A stretch of DNA of 64,000 nt from Paraphaeosphaeria minitans (taxonomy: Eukaryota > Ascomycota > Dothideomycetes > Pleosporales > Didymosphaeriaceae): contig WJXW01000002.1 of NCBI GenBank assembly GCA_015832175.1, positions 4,154,001-4,218,000 of the forward strand, in the 5' to 3' direction. A program made the translations under genes and the position numbers. Numbering within the stretch: position 1 is the stretch's first letter; the number at the start of each line of letters is the position of its first letter. The notes below the pieces were generated by a model. The model saw only the letters and a list, made by a program, of their open reading frames with translations, made no database searches and was not told the DNA's origin. Shown here in pieces: positions 1 to 9,138 of the stretch.

Positions 1-114
1 ACGGGGAAGAGGAGGATTTGCGGGGCTTATATCAATAGGGATGATTGGATTAGTCGGTGGAAGATGCTGCATTTTGGGAAGAAGGAGGTGTTGGGTAAGT
101 TGGCGACTAGCTAA
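1..114 (+). CDS. C-terminal fragment of an unidentified gene (cut by window edge)
   Basis: Frame 1 is open from the first base for 37 codons and ends in TAA at 112-114. The peptide is basic and contains the stretch INRDDWISRWKMLHFGKKEV, which looks like a normal protein tail and not a random translation. The gene would converge on the complex I subunit gene, whose stop lies about 150 bases further on. I cannot name the family from 37 residues, and a chance open frame is possible. Confidence 0.4.
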   Translation, partial: TGKRRICGAYINRDDWISRWKMLHFGKKEVLGKLATS

Positions 115-265
115 GTGAAAATGGGCGCGCACGACGGTGGGGGGATTGCGTGTATATAGGAAAAATTGTTGATACGCATGACTGAGATGGCCCTCGGTGT
201 ATGTACAGCTGCCCCTGCGCGACTCGACTCCAAGGAAAAATTCCATTTGTCCTGAGTTTTCCCTT

Positions 266-943
266 CTACGACCTCTCCCTCTCCTGCTCCAGCTCCAGCT
301 CCGCCTGGCGGTAGTACTTGGCCGTGTCGACGCCGTGGTACGGGTGGTGCACGAAGTTGGGCCACGGGATGACATGACTGAAGACATTGGCATACCGCGA
401 GTTCCGGTGGGCAACGCCCTGCATGTGCTCGGTCATCTCGCTCTTGCCGTACAGCGGCTCGCCCTTCTTGACCTTGGCAACCATCTCGCGCATGTCCATG
501 GCGATCTCGCGGCGGTTCTCGCGCGCCCCGTAGAAGCGGGACGTGGTCCGGGAGTAGGCGAAGAGGAAGGCGCCCGTAAGGCCGAGTGCGCACGACATGC
601 GCATCACGGGCGCGAAGCCGCCCTTGCCCACGAACGAGGGCGACACGCGCTCCCAGTAGAGCATCAGACCGGGGGAGATGGCGCCGACGGCGGCACCCGT
701 GAGCCAGTCGGACGGGCGGGTGTATCGCATGACGCGGGAGAAGTGGCTGGCATGCATTAGTACTTGTGGTTGCCGCCGCGGGCGTGGGGAGCGTACGGGT
801 CATTGTCGATGAGCTGTGCGCTGTTAGCTGTACATCCCCCATTGCGGGCGGTGCAGGCGCCAATTGCTTACAGGATACTCGCCGGTGGGGATCTTGTCCG
901 GGACGACGGGCTGGCCGATGGTGGTCTCGGCCGTGGAAGACAT
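266..943 (-). CDS. NADH:ubiquinone oxidoreductase 21 kDa-type accessory subunit (NUXM / NUO-20.9 family)
   Basis: This is a fungal accessory subunit of respiratory complex I in the mitochondrial inner membrane. Three exons (943-872, 813-797, 746-266) give 189 residues, the usual length. Exon 2 is only 17 nt; joining it across TACTAAT...CAG restores the family signature LIDNDPHFSRVMRYTRPSDW, which fixes both introns (58 and 50 nt). After the signature comes a hydrophobic stretch with the block SPSFVGKGGFAPVMRMSCAL, then the conserved EMVAKVKKGEPLYG block, and the protein ends in the charged C-terminal domain around HGVDTAKYYRQAELELEQE. It is transcribed divergently from the aquarius gene, with 210 bases between the start codons. 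A prediction that begins at the internal ATG at 757 would lose the N-terminus. Confidence 0.93.
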
Positions 944-1153
944 GGCGGCGGTATGGGGAGGAGAGGAGGGGAGAGCTGCGTCGTCGTCGACATGCACTTC
1001 AGTGAGGTTCAAATGGTCCGTGCGCCTCTCGCGCATCATGCTACTAAACTTCTTGCTAGGCGCGTCAAGAGCATGCGACAACAATGCGTGCGCCCGCTCA
1101 GCATTGCGCCCTCCCGACCTGACGATTGACAACATAGTAAGAGAAGAGCGGAC
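944..1153. promoter_or_regulatory. Bidirectional promoter region between complex I subunit and aquarius
   Basis: Only 210 bases separate the two divergent start codons, so both 5' UTRs and both promoters must share this segment. I see no clear TATA box. A GTGAGG/GGAGAGGAGGGGAGAG purine tract lies just upstream of the minus-strand start. Confidence 0.5.
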
Positions 1154-4100
1154 ATGGCCGACATCAAGGGAACAAATGCCGAGAGCAGCGCACCCGCGCT
1201 CGACGCCAGCGCCCGGCCGACCGTAGCAGACCTTCAGGGCGACAACCACTTCGCGCTGGTAGCGAGGAAGAACTGGCTCACCGCCAAGAAACCCCCGAAA
1301 GCGCGCCACGAGGTCATCAAGGAGGAGTTGTGGGACGAGCTGGAAAAGGTCGACTTTGCCTACTCGTCGCTCCTGGTCCTGGAGAACCTGCAGCTGCTCG
1401 AGCGATATCTCTGGCCGGCCTTCAGCGACGATGCGTCCAACTACCATGCCCTGCTGGTGGCACTCATGGTCAATGTCAAGAGGAGGGAGAATCTGCCGTC
1501 GTGGGGTAAGACTGCTTGTTTGACAGCGAATGCGACAGTTGTGCTAACAAGTGCAGAACATTTTACCAGCAAGCCCGCTGAATTTTCCTCGTTCTTCCGC
1601 CGCATACTTACCATGAGCGTGGACCGCTCGCAGCCCATAAAGATCCGCACACAGCTGTTGTCCTTCGTCATCGGCGCGTTCCAGTCGCTAGATAGCGGCT
1701 TGGTGCGCAAAGAGTGCGCGCCGCTCGTCAACATATCGATATGGCAGAACCTGCACTCGGACGCCGCGAGGGAACACCACTTTGAGCAACACCAGATGCT
1801 GCGGAAGGCGTGGCGAGCGGCACACAAACGCTTCGATGCTGCGGACGAGACGCTCCAGGCAAGGCTACGGTTCGAGCGCTCGTGGCTGTATACTCTGATA
1901 CTGGACTTTCTGGATCGCATATACAACAGCACTACGCGTCAGGAGATCCAGGGCAACCTGGCCTACTGCGAGCGGTTTATGGAACTGCTCACGGATCTGC
2001 AGAGCCAGCTGCCTACAAGAAGATACGTCAATACGTTGATAAATGACCTGAATCTGCTGCCCGCCATTCGGTTAGCGCCCATGTACACGGACGAGGAGAA
2101 CGGTCTGTTCCGCGACCTTTACAACTTGCTGAGCCATTTCACATACTTTCCCATCGAGGACCAGACGGGCAGACAGCTATCGAAGCTGGAGTACGATCAA
2201 GAGCACTACGATGTGCTTGCGAAACTGCAGCGAGTCGCTACTGCGACCTTTCCAGAAAAACTCCAGCTTTTAACCCTGGCCAACTATGGAAGCTTGGGCA
2301 ACCCGGACGAACTTCAGGGGCACGTTCGGACACTTGAAGACGCGGAGCTTGTGCAGCTGTGCTCATTGATGGGTCTGCGGACAGATTACCCCAAGTCCTC
2401 ATTTCTGGTCCTCGATCGACCATTCTTCACAGAGACGCTGTTGTCTGCGGTGGAGCATAGGTCAACGTTCAAAGACATCGTGCGTGACCTGCCAGTACTA
2501 CCGACAGAAGACGTGTTGTTCGAAAATAGTTTCCTCAGGAACGAAGCGTACGACGGATCACGACCACTAGCAATACCAAAGCTCAACCTGCAATATCTCA
2601 CAATGGGCGACTTCCTGTGGAGATCGTTCATTTTGTACCGAGCGGAGTCTTTCTATGGAATCCGAAAAGACTTGGAGGATGTTATAAAGCGTGTGCAACC
2701 TCGCGGCAAAGGAGCCGCCACGAAATTCGGCGGATTCTCGCGGATGTCCTTGCCTATATCAAACCCGGGCATTGTAGACGTAGCGCCTTCAAAGGTGGGC
2801 GATCAGCACCCTGCCTATGTACGCGCTGAGATCATACTCGACGTCAGCCGTCTTCAACACCCAGTACGAAAAGAGTGGGAATCGCTAAGGACGGACGACG
2901 TTGTTTTCCTGCTCGCGGTAGAAGGACCGGATGATCAGACTATGCGCAATGGCAACGGTCGGCAGAACGCAGACCACCAGGGCATTCACAGGCTGAGATG
3001 CGCTGAGGTGGTACAGATTCAAGATGAGAACGGTCGTCCCCTACGTGAGAGTGCCAATGACGACGGGTTTCGCCGGGTTCGTACGCGCAGACTGGTTGTC
3101 AATATAGACGCAAAACAGTACCAAGAGGACATGGACCGTGTTGCACAAGGGAGACCTAACATATACGAGCAGATCAACCTCGTCGTGCGTCGGCGTGGCC
3201 GAGAGAACAACTTCCGTCCCATTCTTGAATCCATCCGCCGCCTCACGCTTTCGGATATCCCTGCACCCTCGTGGCTTCAAGAAGTCTTCCTAGGCTACGG
3301 TGACCCTGCGTCAGCATCCCACAGACGTCTGCCGAATCGCCTGCAGTCGATAGATTTCCGTGATACCTTCCTTGACTGGCAACACCTGATCGAATCGTGG
3401 CCCGGCAAATCCATCGAGCCCCACGAAAGTGCACTGTCCTCCTTTGGACCACCATACGTCGTCCAATTCCCCGCATTTGCTGAGTCCGAACCGGCAACTG
3501 TGCGGACCTCGAAGAAGCGGCGACGCGACCAAAGTGAGGTCACACAGCCCGTGCAAGAAGATGCGTCTCTACACGTCTCCACATACAAGCCGCCGAACAT
3601 GGGCCCCTACCCTGCAGACGCACCCAAGCTGAACAGCGTCATGTTTACTCCTGCTCAGATTGAAGCAATCACTTCGGGCACGCAGCCTGGTCTGACTGTT
3701 GTGGTGGGACCGCCGGGTACCGGCAAGACAGACGTGGCTACTCAGATTATTTCCAATATATACCACAACTTCCCGGAGCAGCGGACGCTGCTCGTCGCAC
3801 ACAGCAATCAGGCGCTGAACCAGCTCTTCCAGAAGATTGTGGCGCTCGACATCGACGAGCGCCACCTTCTGCGTCTAGGACACGGCGAAGAGGATCTTGA
3901 GACCGAGGCAAGCTACAGCAAGCATGGCCGTGTGGAGTCGTTCCTCGAGAGGGGAGCATACTATCTCACTGAAGTAGATCGTCTGGCGAAGAACTTCAAT
4001 GCGCCTGGAGCTCATAGTAGCTCGTGCGAGACTGCAGATTACTTCAATTTGGTGTATGTGAAGCCAGCTTGGACGCAATACTGGGACCAAGTTTCTTCCC

Positions 4101-5590
4101 CGGATTGCAGTGTCGAGCATATTATTTCAGAATTTCCTTTCAAAGATTACTTTAACAACGCACCACAGCCACTGTTTCCGTCAGCAGCCGACCGCGAGCA
4201 GATCCTCGACATCGCACAAGGTTGCTACCACCATGTCGAGAAGATCTTCACAGAGCTCGAGGACATCCGTCCATTCGAGATTCTGCGGAATCCCCGCGAC
4301 AAGGCAAACTACCTCTTGGTGAAGGAGGCGCGTATCGTCGCGATGACTTCGACGCACGCTGCGATGCGGAGGCAGGAGATTGCCTCGCTGGGCTTCCACT
4401 ACGACAACGTCATCATGGAGGAAGCCGCCCAGATCACCGAGATCGAGAACTTCATCCCGCTCGCGCTGCAGAACCCACAGAACAACGAGCTTCCTCTCCA
4501 GCGCATCGTCCTTGTCGGCGACCATCTCCAGAATTCCCCCGTTATCCAGAACCTCGCATTCAGGCAGTATGCGAATCTTGAGCAGTCCATGTTTCTACGG
4601 CTCGTTAGACTGGGTGTGCCCACCATCATGCTCGACCAGCAGGGCCGCGCACGACCCGGCATAGCAGAACTGTACAAGTGGCGGTATCCCAACCTGGGCA
4701 ACCTGCCGTCTGTTCTTACAAGCCCACAGTTCACAACCGCCAACCCGGGTTTCAAGTTCGACTACCAGTTCATCGACGTGCCAGACTACAAGGACAAGGG
4801 CGAGAGCGAGCCCACGCCGCATTTCATACAGAATCTGGGCGAGGCCGAGTACGCCGTTGCCCTGTTCATGTACATGCGGCTGTTGGGCTACCCGGCGCAC
4901 ACGATCTCTATCCTGACGACGTACGCCGGACAGCGCGCGCTCATCAAGGACGTCCTGGCGCATCGCTGCAAAGGGAATCGGTTGTTCGGGCTGCCACGGA
5001 TTGTCGCTACGGTGGACAAGTACCAGGGCGAGCAGAACGATTGTAAGTTCACCATCTCCTTTTCGATTCAAGACACTGTAACTAAGACCATCCCAGATAT
5101 TATCCTCTCTCTCGTCCGCACCCGCTCCATCGGCTATCTCCGCGACATTCGACGCCTCACCGTCGCGCTCTCCCGCGCCCGCCTCGGCCTCTTCATCCTC
5201 GGCCGCGCCGCCGTCTTCGAATCCTGCTTCGAGCTCAAGCCTGCGTTTGATATCCTGCTCTCCCGTCCGACGAAACTCACTCTCGTCACGGACGAGATGG
5301 TTGATGCATCTTTCACGCGGCAAATGGATGAGAAGATTGAAGAAGGGAGAGAGGCAGTCATGGAGGGCGTGGAGCATCTGGGCCAGTACGTGTTCGAAAT
5401 GACGAAGGCGAAGGTGGAGGCATTGAAGAATGGGGGTGGGGAGTTCTTGGTTGCTAACGGTGAGGGGATGGTGATTAATGGGGATGACGTGGTCGATCGC
5501 GAGGACGATGTTATTATTAAGGATGAGCAGGAGTATGCAGATGAGGATGATGAGGACGTAGAGGTGGGTGGTGTTCAGGGAGGGTCGTAG
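1154..5590 (+). CDS. cwf11: Intron-binding spliceosomal RNA helicase aquarius / Cwf11
   Basis: Aquarius is an SF1 helicase that contacts the intron upstream of the branch site in activated spliceosomes. Exons 1154-1505, 1557-5042 and 5097-5590 encode 1443 residues. The first ~800 residues match the N-terminal armadillo-like and beta-barrel region. The helicase core follows: Walker A GPPGTGKT at about residues 835-842, motif II as EEAAQ in the context NVIMEEAAQITEIENFIPLA, motif III LVGDHLQNSP, and DKYQGEQND...LSLVRT near the C-terminal RecA domain. The EEAA form of motif II is typical of aquarius. The tail is acidic. Both introns (51 and 54 nt) are multiples of three without in-frame stops, so the unspliced frame stays open for 1478 codons. 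Removing them restores the family segments LPSWEHF and QNDYIILSLVRT. No lesions are seen. Confidence 0.96.
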   Translation: MADIKGTNAESSAPALDASARPTVADLQGDNHFALVARKNWLTAKKPPKARHEVIKEELWDELEKVDFAYSSLLVLENLQLLERYLWPAFSDDASNYHALLVALMVNVKRRENLPSWGKTACLTANATVVLTSAEHFTSKPAEFSSFFRRILTMSVDRSQPIKIRTQLLSFVIGAFQSLDSGLVRKECAPLVNISIWQNLHSDAAREHHFEQHQMLRKAWRAAHKRFDAADETLQARLRFERSWLYTLILDFLDRIYNSTTRQEIQGNLAYCERFMELLTDLQSQLPTRRYVNTLINDLNLLPAIRLAPMYTDEENGLFRDLYNLLSHFTYFPIEDQTGRQLSKLEYDQEHYDVLAKLQRVATATFPEKLQLLTLANYGSLGNPDELQGHVRTLEDAELVQLCSLMGLRTDYPKSSFLVLDRPFFTETLLSAVEHRSTFKDIVRDLPVLPTEDVLFENSFLRNEAYDGSRPLAIPKLNLQYLTMGDFLWRSFILYRAESFYGIRKDLEDVIKRVQPRGKGAATKFGGFSRMSLPISNPGIVDVAPSKVGDQHPAYVRAEIILDVSRLQHPVRKEWESLRTDDVVFLLAVEGPDDQTMRNGNGRQNADHQGIHRLRCAEVVQIQDENGRPLRESANDDGFRRVRTRRLVVNIDAKQYQEDMDRVAQGRPNIYEQINLVVRRRGRENNFRPILESIRRLTLSDIPAPSWLQEVFLGYGDPASASHRRLPNRLQSIDFRDTFLDWQHLIESWPGKSIEPHESALSSFGPPYVVQFPAFAESEPATVRTSKKRRRDQSEVTQPVQEDASLHVSTYKPPNMGPYPADAPKLNSVMFTPAQIEAITSGTQPGLTVVVGPPGTGKTDVATQIISNIYHNFPEQRTLLVAHSNQALNQLFQKIVALDIDERHLLRLGHGEEDLETEASYSKHGRVESFLERGAYYLTEVDRLAKNFNAPGAHSSSCETADYFNLVYVKPAWTQYWDQVSSPDCSVEHIISEFPFKDYFNNAPQPLFPSAADREQILDIAQGCYHHVEKIFTELEDIRPFEILRNPRDKANYLLVKEARIVAMTSTHAAMRRQEIASLGFHYDNVIMEEAAQITEIENFIPLALQNPQNNELPLQRIVLVGDHLQNSPVIQNLAFRQYANLEQSMFLRLVRLGVPTIMLDQQGRARPGIAELYKWRYPNLGNLPSVLTSPQFTTANPGFKFDYQFIDVPDYKDKGESEPTPHFIQNLGEAEYAVALFMYMRLLGYPAHTISILTTYAGQRALIKDVLAHRCKGNRLFGLPRIVATVDKYQGEQNDCKFTISFSIQDTVTKTIPDIILSLVRTRSIGYLRDIRRLTVALSRARLGLFILGRAAVFESCFELKPAFDILLSRPTKLTLVTDEMVDASFTRQMDEKIEEGREAVMEGVEHLGQYVFEMTKAKVEALKNGGGEFLVANGEGMVINGDDVVDREDDVIIKDEQEYADEDDEDVEVGGVQGGS

Positions 5591-6524
5591 GGTGACTCTG
5601 AACTGGAACACCGTCCGGGGAGTGTAAGGGTGAAGGAGGAGCCTGAGGATGGGGAGTAGGTGGTTCGCATGAGTTATTGGTGCGTATGCATGCATGTGTA
5701 GGTGTATAGGTGGGTTGGGTTTTTATGTGTAGATACCAGTATGAATAGAGCATATTTTCGCAACGCAAAGAGCTATGAGGCGGAGTATGATGCTGGGGGG
5801 CCATGTGGCTGTATTGAGAGACAATCAGGATGCGCTTCACCTGGTGTGTTCGAATCGTTCTCTAACACGTCGAACATGAAATAGGCCAGTGGACTGTAGG
5901 TTGACTTTGGTTTGAGATGCAACGCTGGCACTAAAAGCTGAAGAAGCATCGCGGGACATGATGTTGCGTTCCACCGGTGCTCCCGCGCACCGAATCGTTC
6001 CTGTGAGATACAACCTGATTTGAAGGCACTTTCGGCGGGTTAGCGCATGGGCAAGAGCGTTCCTGCGAGGGGAGCTGCAAGCTGAAGGTTTGCGCCCACC
6101 GCATCTTGGAACACTTTGGCTGCTTGACTCAATACTAACCGCCTCTGCTCTACACGCTTAGTTTCTCTCGGATTCGACTTCCCTCGCATCACTAGTCGTA
6201 CTGCAACGCCGTCTTGCGGCTTTGTCACTTGCGGCCACCTTCCACAGGAACGTCTGTGCAAGACACTGCCGTCCGTTTCTTTATGCACGAAGGTAAACTT
6301 AGACGGATGCAGCGATCAAGAAGACTTGCCGTGCAGAAATGTGCGGCATGTGGCTCCATCTTCTTTGTACTTTGTTCATTCAACACGTCCTGCTCTGGAA
6401 CCATTGGACGGCGCCGCCAGCAACGTCCTCTCTTTGTCTCCAGCGTAGGATAAGTACACCTTCAAACGACTCCCTCAGAACAGACCGTCCTCCGACCGAG
6501 ACATAATTCAAAAACTATATTAAG
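5591..6524. other. Intergenic region, no gene seen
   Basis: The segment holds the 3' UTR of aquarius, with GT-rich repeats around 5640-5730, and the promoter of the next gene. Open frames here are short and show no family resemblance. An AT-rich patch (6507-6524) directly precedes the next start codon. Confidence 0.5.
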
Positions 6525-7223
6525 ATGTCTATCAAAGTTGCCGCAAGCACAAAGCGCAAGGTGCCTGCCAAGAAGGTGGATACGAAGAAGACGGAGACGT
6601 ATCCAGCACGCGCACTGCGTAGCCCTAATACCCGCAATCGCATCAACCAAGCGGCAAGAGAGAAGGATGCGTTTTACGAGGCGTTTAATACATCGCCTCC
6701 GGAGCTCCCGGCGAAGAAGGTCGTGAAGAAGCCTACCAAGAAGCCTGTGACAAAAGTCACTGAGTCAAGCACCTCCTCCGCCAGTCAAAGCTACAAAGGG
6801 AAGTTGGACGCCCTCTACCTCCCCGAGTGGTACGGCGTCGAGCACTGGGAGTTCGCCCCAATCCGCTACACAGCAATCCGCTACAAAAAGAACGGCCAAT
6901 GGGACGGCGACTGGAAGAAGCTGCTCTTGTACAAGTTCTACGCCAGGGAGATTGCATACATCACAGAAGATCCGGACTTCATCAATGCGCGGTATGGCGG
7001 CCTGGGGTACGAGGAGCTTTTTAAAAATTGGATGCATTCCCCCCCTGGAGCGTTTTGGGAGACGACCCCAAGAGACGGGGGGATGATTATTCGCAATGAC
7101 AGGGTGAAGGAGAATGGCTATGAGCGGAGCAACGTTGAGGAGAATGTTAATGATGATTCACTGTCGCGTAGGAGAGAAATAATGTTTCTTGAGGCAGCGT
7201 CACAGGGATATGAAATCAAATAG
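6525..7223 (+). CDS. Conserved-looking hypothetical protein with lysine-rich N-terminus
   Basis: A single-exon frame of 232 residues. Residues 1-80 are basic and disordered, with repeated KKV/KKP units (KKVVKKPTKKPVTK) that resemble nuclear targeting or nucleic-acid-binding tails. Residues ~85-200 form a compact aromatic-rich region (YLPEWYGVEHWEFAPIRYTA, YKFYAREIAYITEDPDF, GGLGYEELFKNWMH) that looks folded. I do not recognise the family. The start at 6525 fits the short AT-rich leader. A histone-H1-like or chromatin role could be guessed from the tail, but nothing in the folded part supports it. Confidence 0.7.
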   Translation: MSIKVAASTKRKVPAKKVDTKKTETYPARALRSPNTRNRINQAAREKDAFYEAFNTSPPELPAKKVVKKPTKKPVTKVTESSTSSASQSYKGKLDALYLPEWYGVEHWEFAPIRYTAIRYKKNGQWDGDWKKLLLYKFYAREIAYITEDPDFINARYGGLGYEELFKNWMHSPPGAFWETTPRDGGMIIRNDRVKENGYERSNVEENVNDDSLSRRREIMFLEAASQGYEIK

Positions 7224-7931
7224 GTGAGGAGCGCTGTACTGTTTTTACCAAACCTGCACTTTTTGCCTCACATTGTCAAGTATTTACGTCGTCTAGCTTA
7301 GTGTTTTGCTTGTTGTGTTGTGTCCCAAATCTGCGGGGATAATACAAACGTACGGTACCCAAACAAACGCTTGACCCGCGCCATTCTCGCGCAGTATTCG
7401 TGTCTCTCACGCTCCACCCATGCTCGCAGGCCCAGCAGCATCACTAAAGTCTAACTAGATATTGCCCTGCACTCCTTTTCCAACGCGGCATAGCTTCGTT
7501 ATCGCGGCTCCAAACAGACAACCGTCGCGCCGTACAAGCATTACACGCGTGCAGCAACACATTCTGGTAGGTATACCTACCTCCCAGGATGGCCTCCTTC
7601 AAAGCCAAAACCCGACCCCCTCTCCATCCAGCACGACGACGACGACGCGCGCGCACCCTCACCGGCCCTTTCATCGGCTTGGACATGTCCCTATCCACCC
7701 CCCCTGAAGCACTAGCTGCTCACCGCACACCCGCTTTCGCGCTTCGGATACCTACTGTACATGTAAAACTTTTTAATTTAAAATATGTAAGTTCCCATAC
7801 CTAGGCACCCCACTAGCGATAGGCAACAGTGCCACCCCCAACACACAACACGAGACTTAAGGTACGGTAGTCGAGACTCTCCTTCTATTCGCTTTCCTTC
7901 ACGAAGAGCAGTTAATCTCCTCCACACCTCA
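7224..7931. other. Intergenic region with one CGTACGGTACC motif
   Basis: No convincing gene. It contains the CGTACGGTACC motif at 7349-7359 and a 71-codon frame at 7589-7804 that is arginine/proline-rich low complexity with no upstream support. The final part is the leader of the next gene. Confidence 0.45.
7349..7359. repeat. Partial palindromic motif CGTACGGTACC
   Basis: The 11-base core shared with the perfect 14-mers, in the intergenic region before the DUF7730-like gene. Confidence 0.85.
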
Positions 7932-8801
7932 TTGAAAATGATCCCCAAAAACAAGCGAAAATCGTGCACATCTTTGCCCATTGGCACCAAGAAACCCAAG
8001 AGCAAGCCCACAACATCCACACTCACGGATCCTCCAACCCCTCGCCTTAAGCACCAGCGTCTGCACCCCGAAGCCATCTCACTTTACAGAAAAAATGCGC
8101 AAACACCTCTTCTCAGCCTACCTCGCGAAATCAGAGACCAAATCTGGATGTACCTGTATGGCAACCTAGTCTTGCACCCTACAGATGAATATGTCACAGA
8201 CTCAGCACGCTGCACCGTGCACCCCCTGACCTTCAGCATCTGCGACGCGCCGCACACACCGAAAAACCTGTACGAGCTCTCACTGCAGGGCGCATCGTCT
8301 GATCCCAGCGTGAAAGAGGAAGATATGTCAAGCACGTGGGCAGCACCAGAACTTCGGAGCCACCACTTCTGCGCCAACAGCGGGGATCGTGATCATGCGC
8401 AGCACCTTCATCTCCCCACCGACGAGGTACTGAAAGTGCCAATCGTGTGTCGCCAGATGTGGGATGAGATGTCGGAGACGGTGTACGACACGTGCACGTT
8501 TGGCTTCACCGTCTCGGACGACTTCTTCAACTTCCTTTCGTGTCGGAAGGCGGGACTTGCACGTGTGCGGAAGATCATGTTGGCGCCCAAGATAAAGGAC
8601 TCTTATACCAAATGCTTGGACGTGTCGGGGATGACGTGGTGGAGCTTGAAGCGGTTGAAAGGAGTAAGAAGCTTGGACTTGTGGGTTATGTGGCAGATGG
8701 ATATGGAGTACAAGCGCGTCGAGGTTGTGGATACGTGGTCGATGGAGCAGAAGCGTAGTGAGCTGGATGCGCGTGGGAGGAGATTGCAGAGTCTGGTGTA
8801 G
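7932..8801 (+). CDS. Hypothetical protein with fungal F-box-like / DUF7730-type motif
   Basis: One exon, 289 residues. After a basic disordered N-terminus (~1-55) comes LLSLPREIRDQIWMYLYGN, the entry motif of a large dothideomycete family (LL.LP.EIR..IY) annotated as DUF7730 or 2EXR/F-box-like. The following region keeps the usual pattern: VPIVCRQMWDEMSETVYDTC, then FTVSDDFFNFL and RVRKIMLAPKI, the segments that normally describe old-record comparison loops in this family. Function is unknown for the family; a substrate-adaptor role is only inferred from the F-box resemblance. The alternative ATG two codons downstream is equally possible. Confidence 0.75.
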   Translation: MKMIPKNKRKSCTSLPIGTKKPKSKPTTSTLTDPPTPRLKHQRLHPEAISLYRKNAQTPLLSLPREIRDQIWMYLYGNLVLHPTDEYVTDSARCTVHPLTFSICDAPHTPKNLYELSLQGASSDPSVKEEDMSSTWAAPELRSHHFCANSGDRDHAQHLHLPTDEVLKVPIVCRQMWDEMSETVYDTCTFGFTVSDDFFNFLSCRKAGLARVRKIMLAPKIKDSYTKCLDVSGMTWWSLKRLKGVRSLDLWVMWQMDMEYKRVEVVDTWSMEQKRSELDARGRRLQSLV

Positions 8802-9138
8802 CAGTTGGGAAAATGGGATCTGAAGAGTGACTCAACAAGAGTACTCGTAGATGTTAGAGGTTATGGGGGTGAAGTGTCCTCGTCGGTTCAGCGCTGTATG
8901 CCGGTAGATGCGAGAATGCAATTGGCATGGCAGATCAAGGCGGGCTTGTTCAAGGGCAAGGCCGATGCGATGCATTGAACAATAGTGTACGTCGGAATGC
9001 TGGTATGCTAGTAGTATGCTGATGCCCCGGCACCGCAACATGTAGCTGTCAACCACAGCGAAAATTTCTTTACAATTCAGGTTATCCACACAAGTCCATA
9101 AAATGTTCACGTAACAATGATGCATCCGATCTGCCCCA
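8802..9138. other. Short convergent intergenic region
   Basis: It separates the 3' ends of the DUF7730-like gene and the MFS transporter. It would hold both 3' UTRs. Nothing else is seen. Confidence 0.4.

Noticed and set aside
4595..5695. 366-codon minus-strand frame over the 3' part of aquarius
   Set aside because: Antisense shadow of conserved helicase sequence; composition only.
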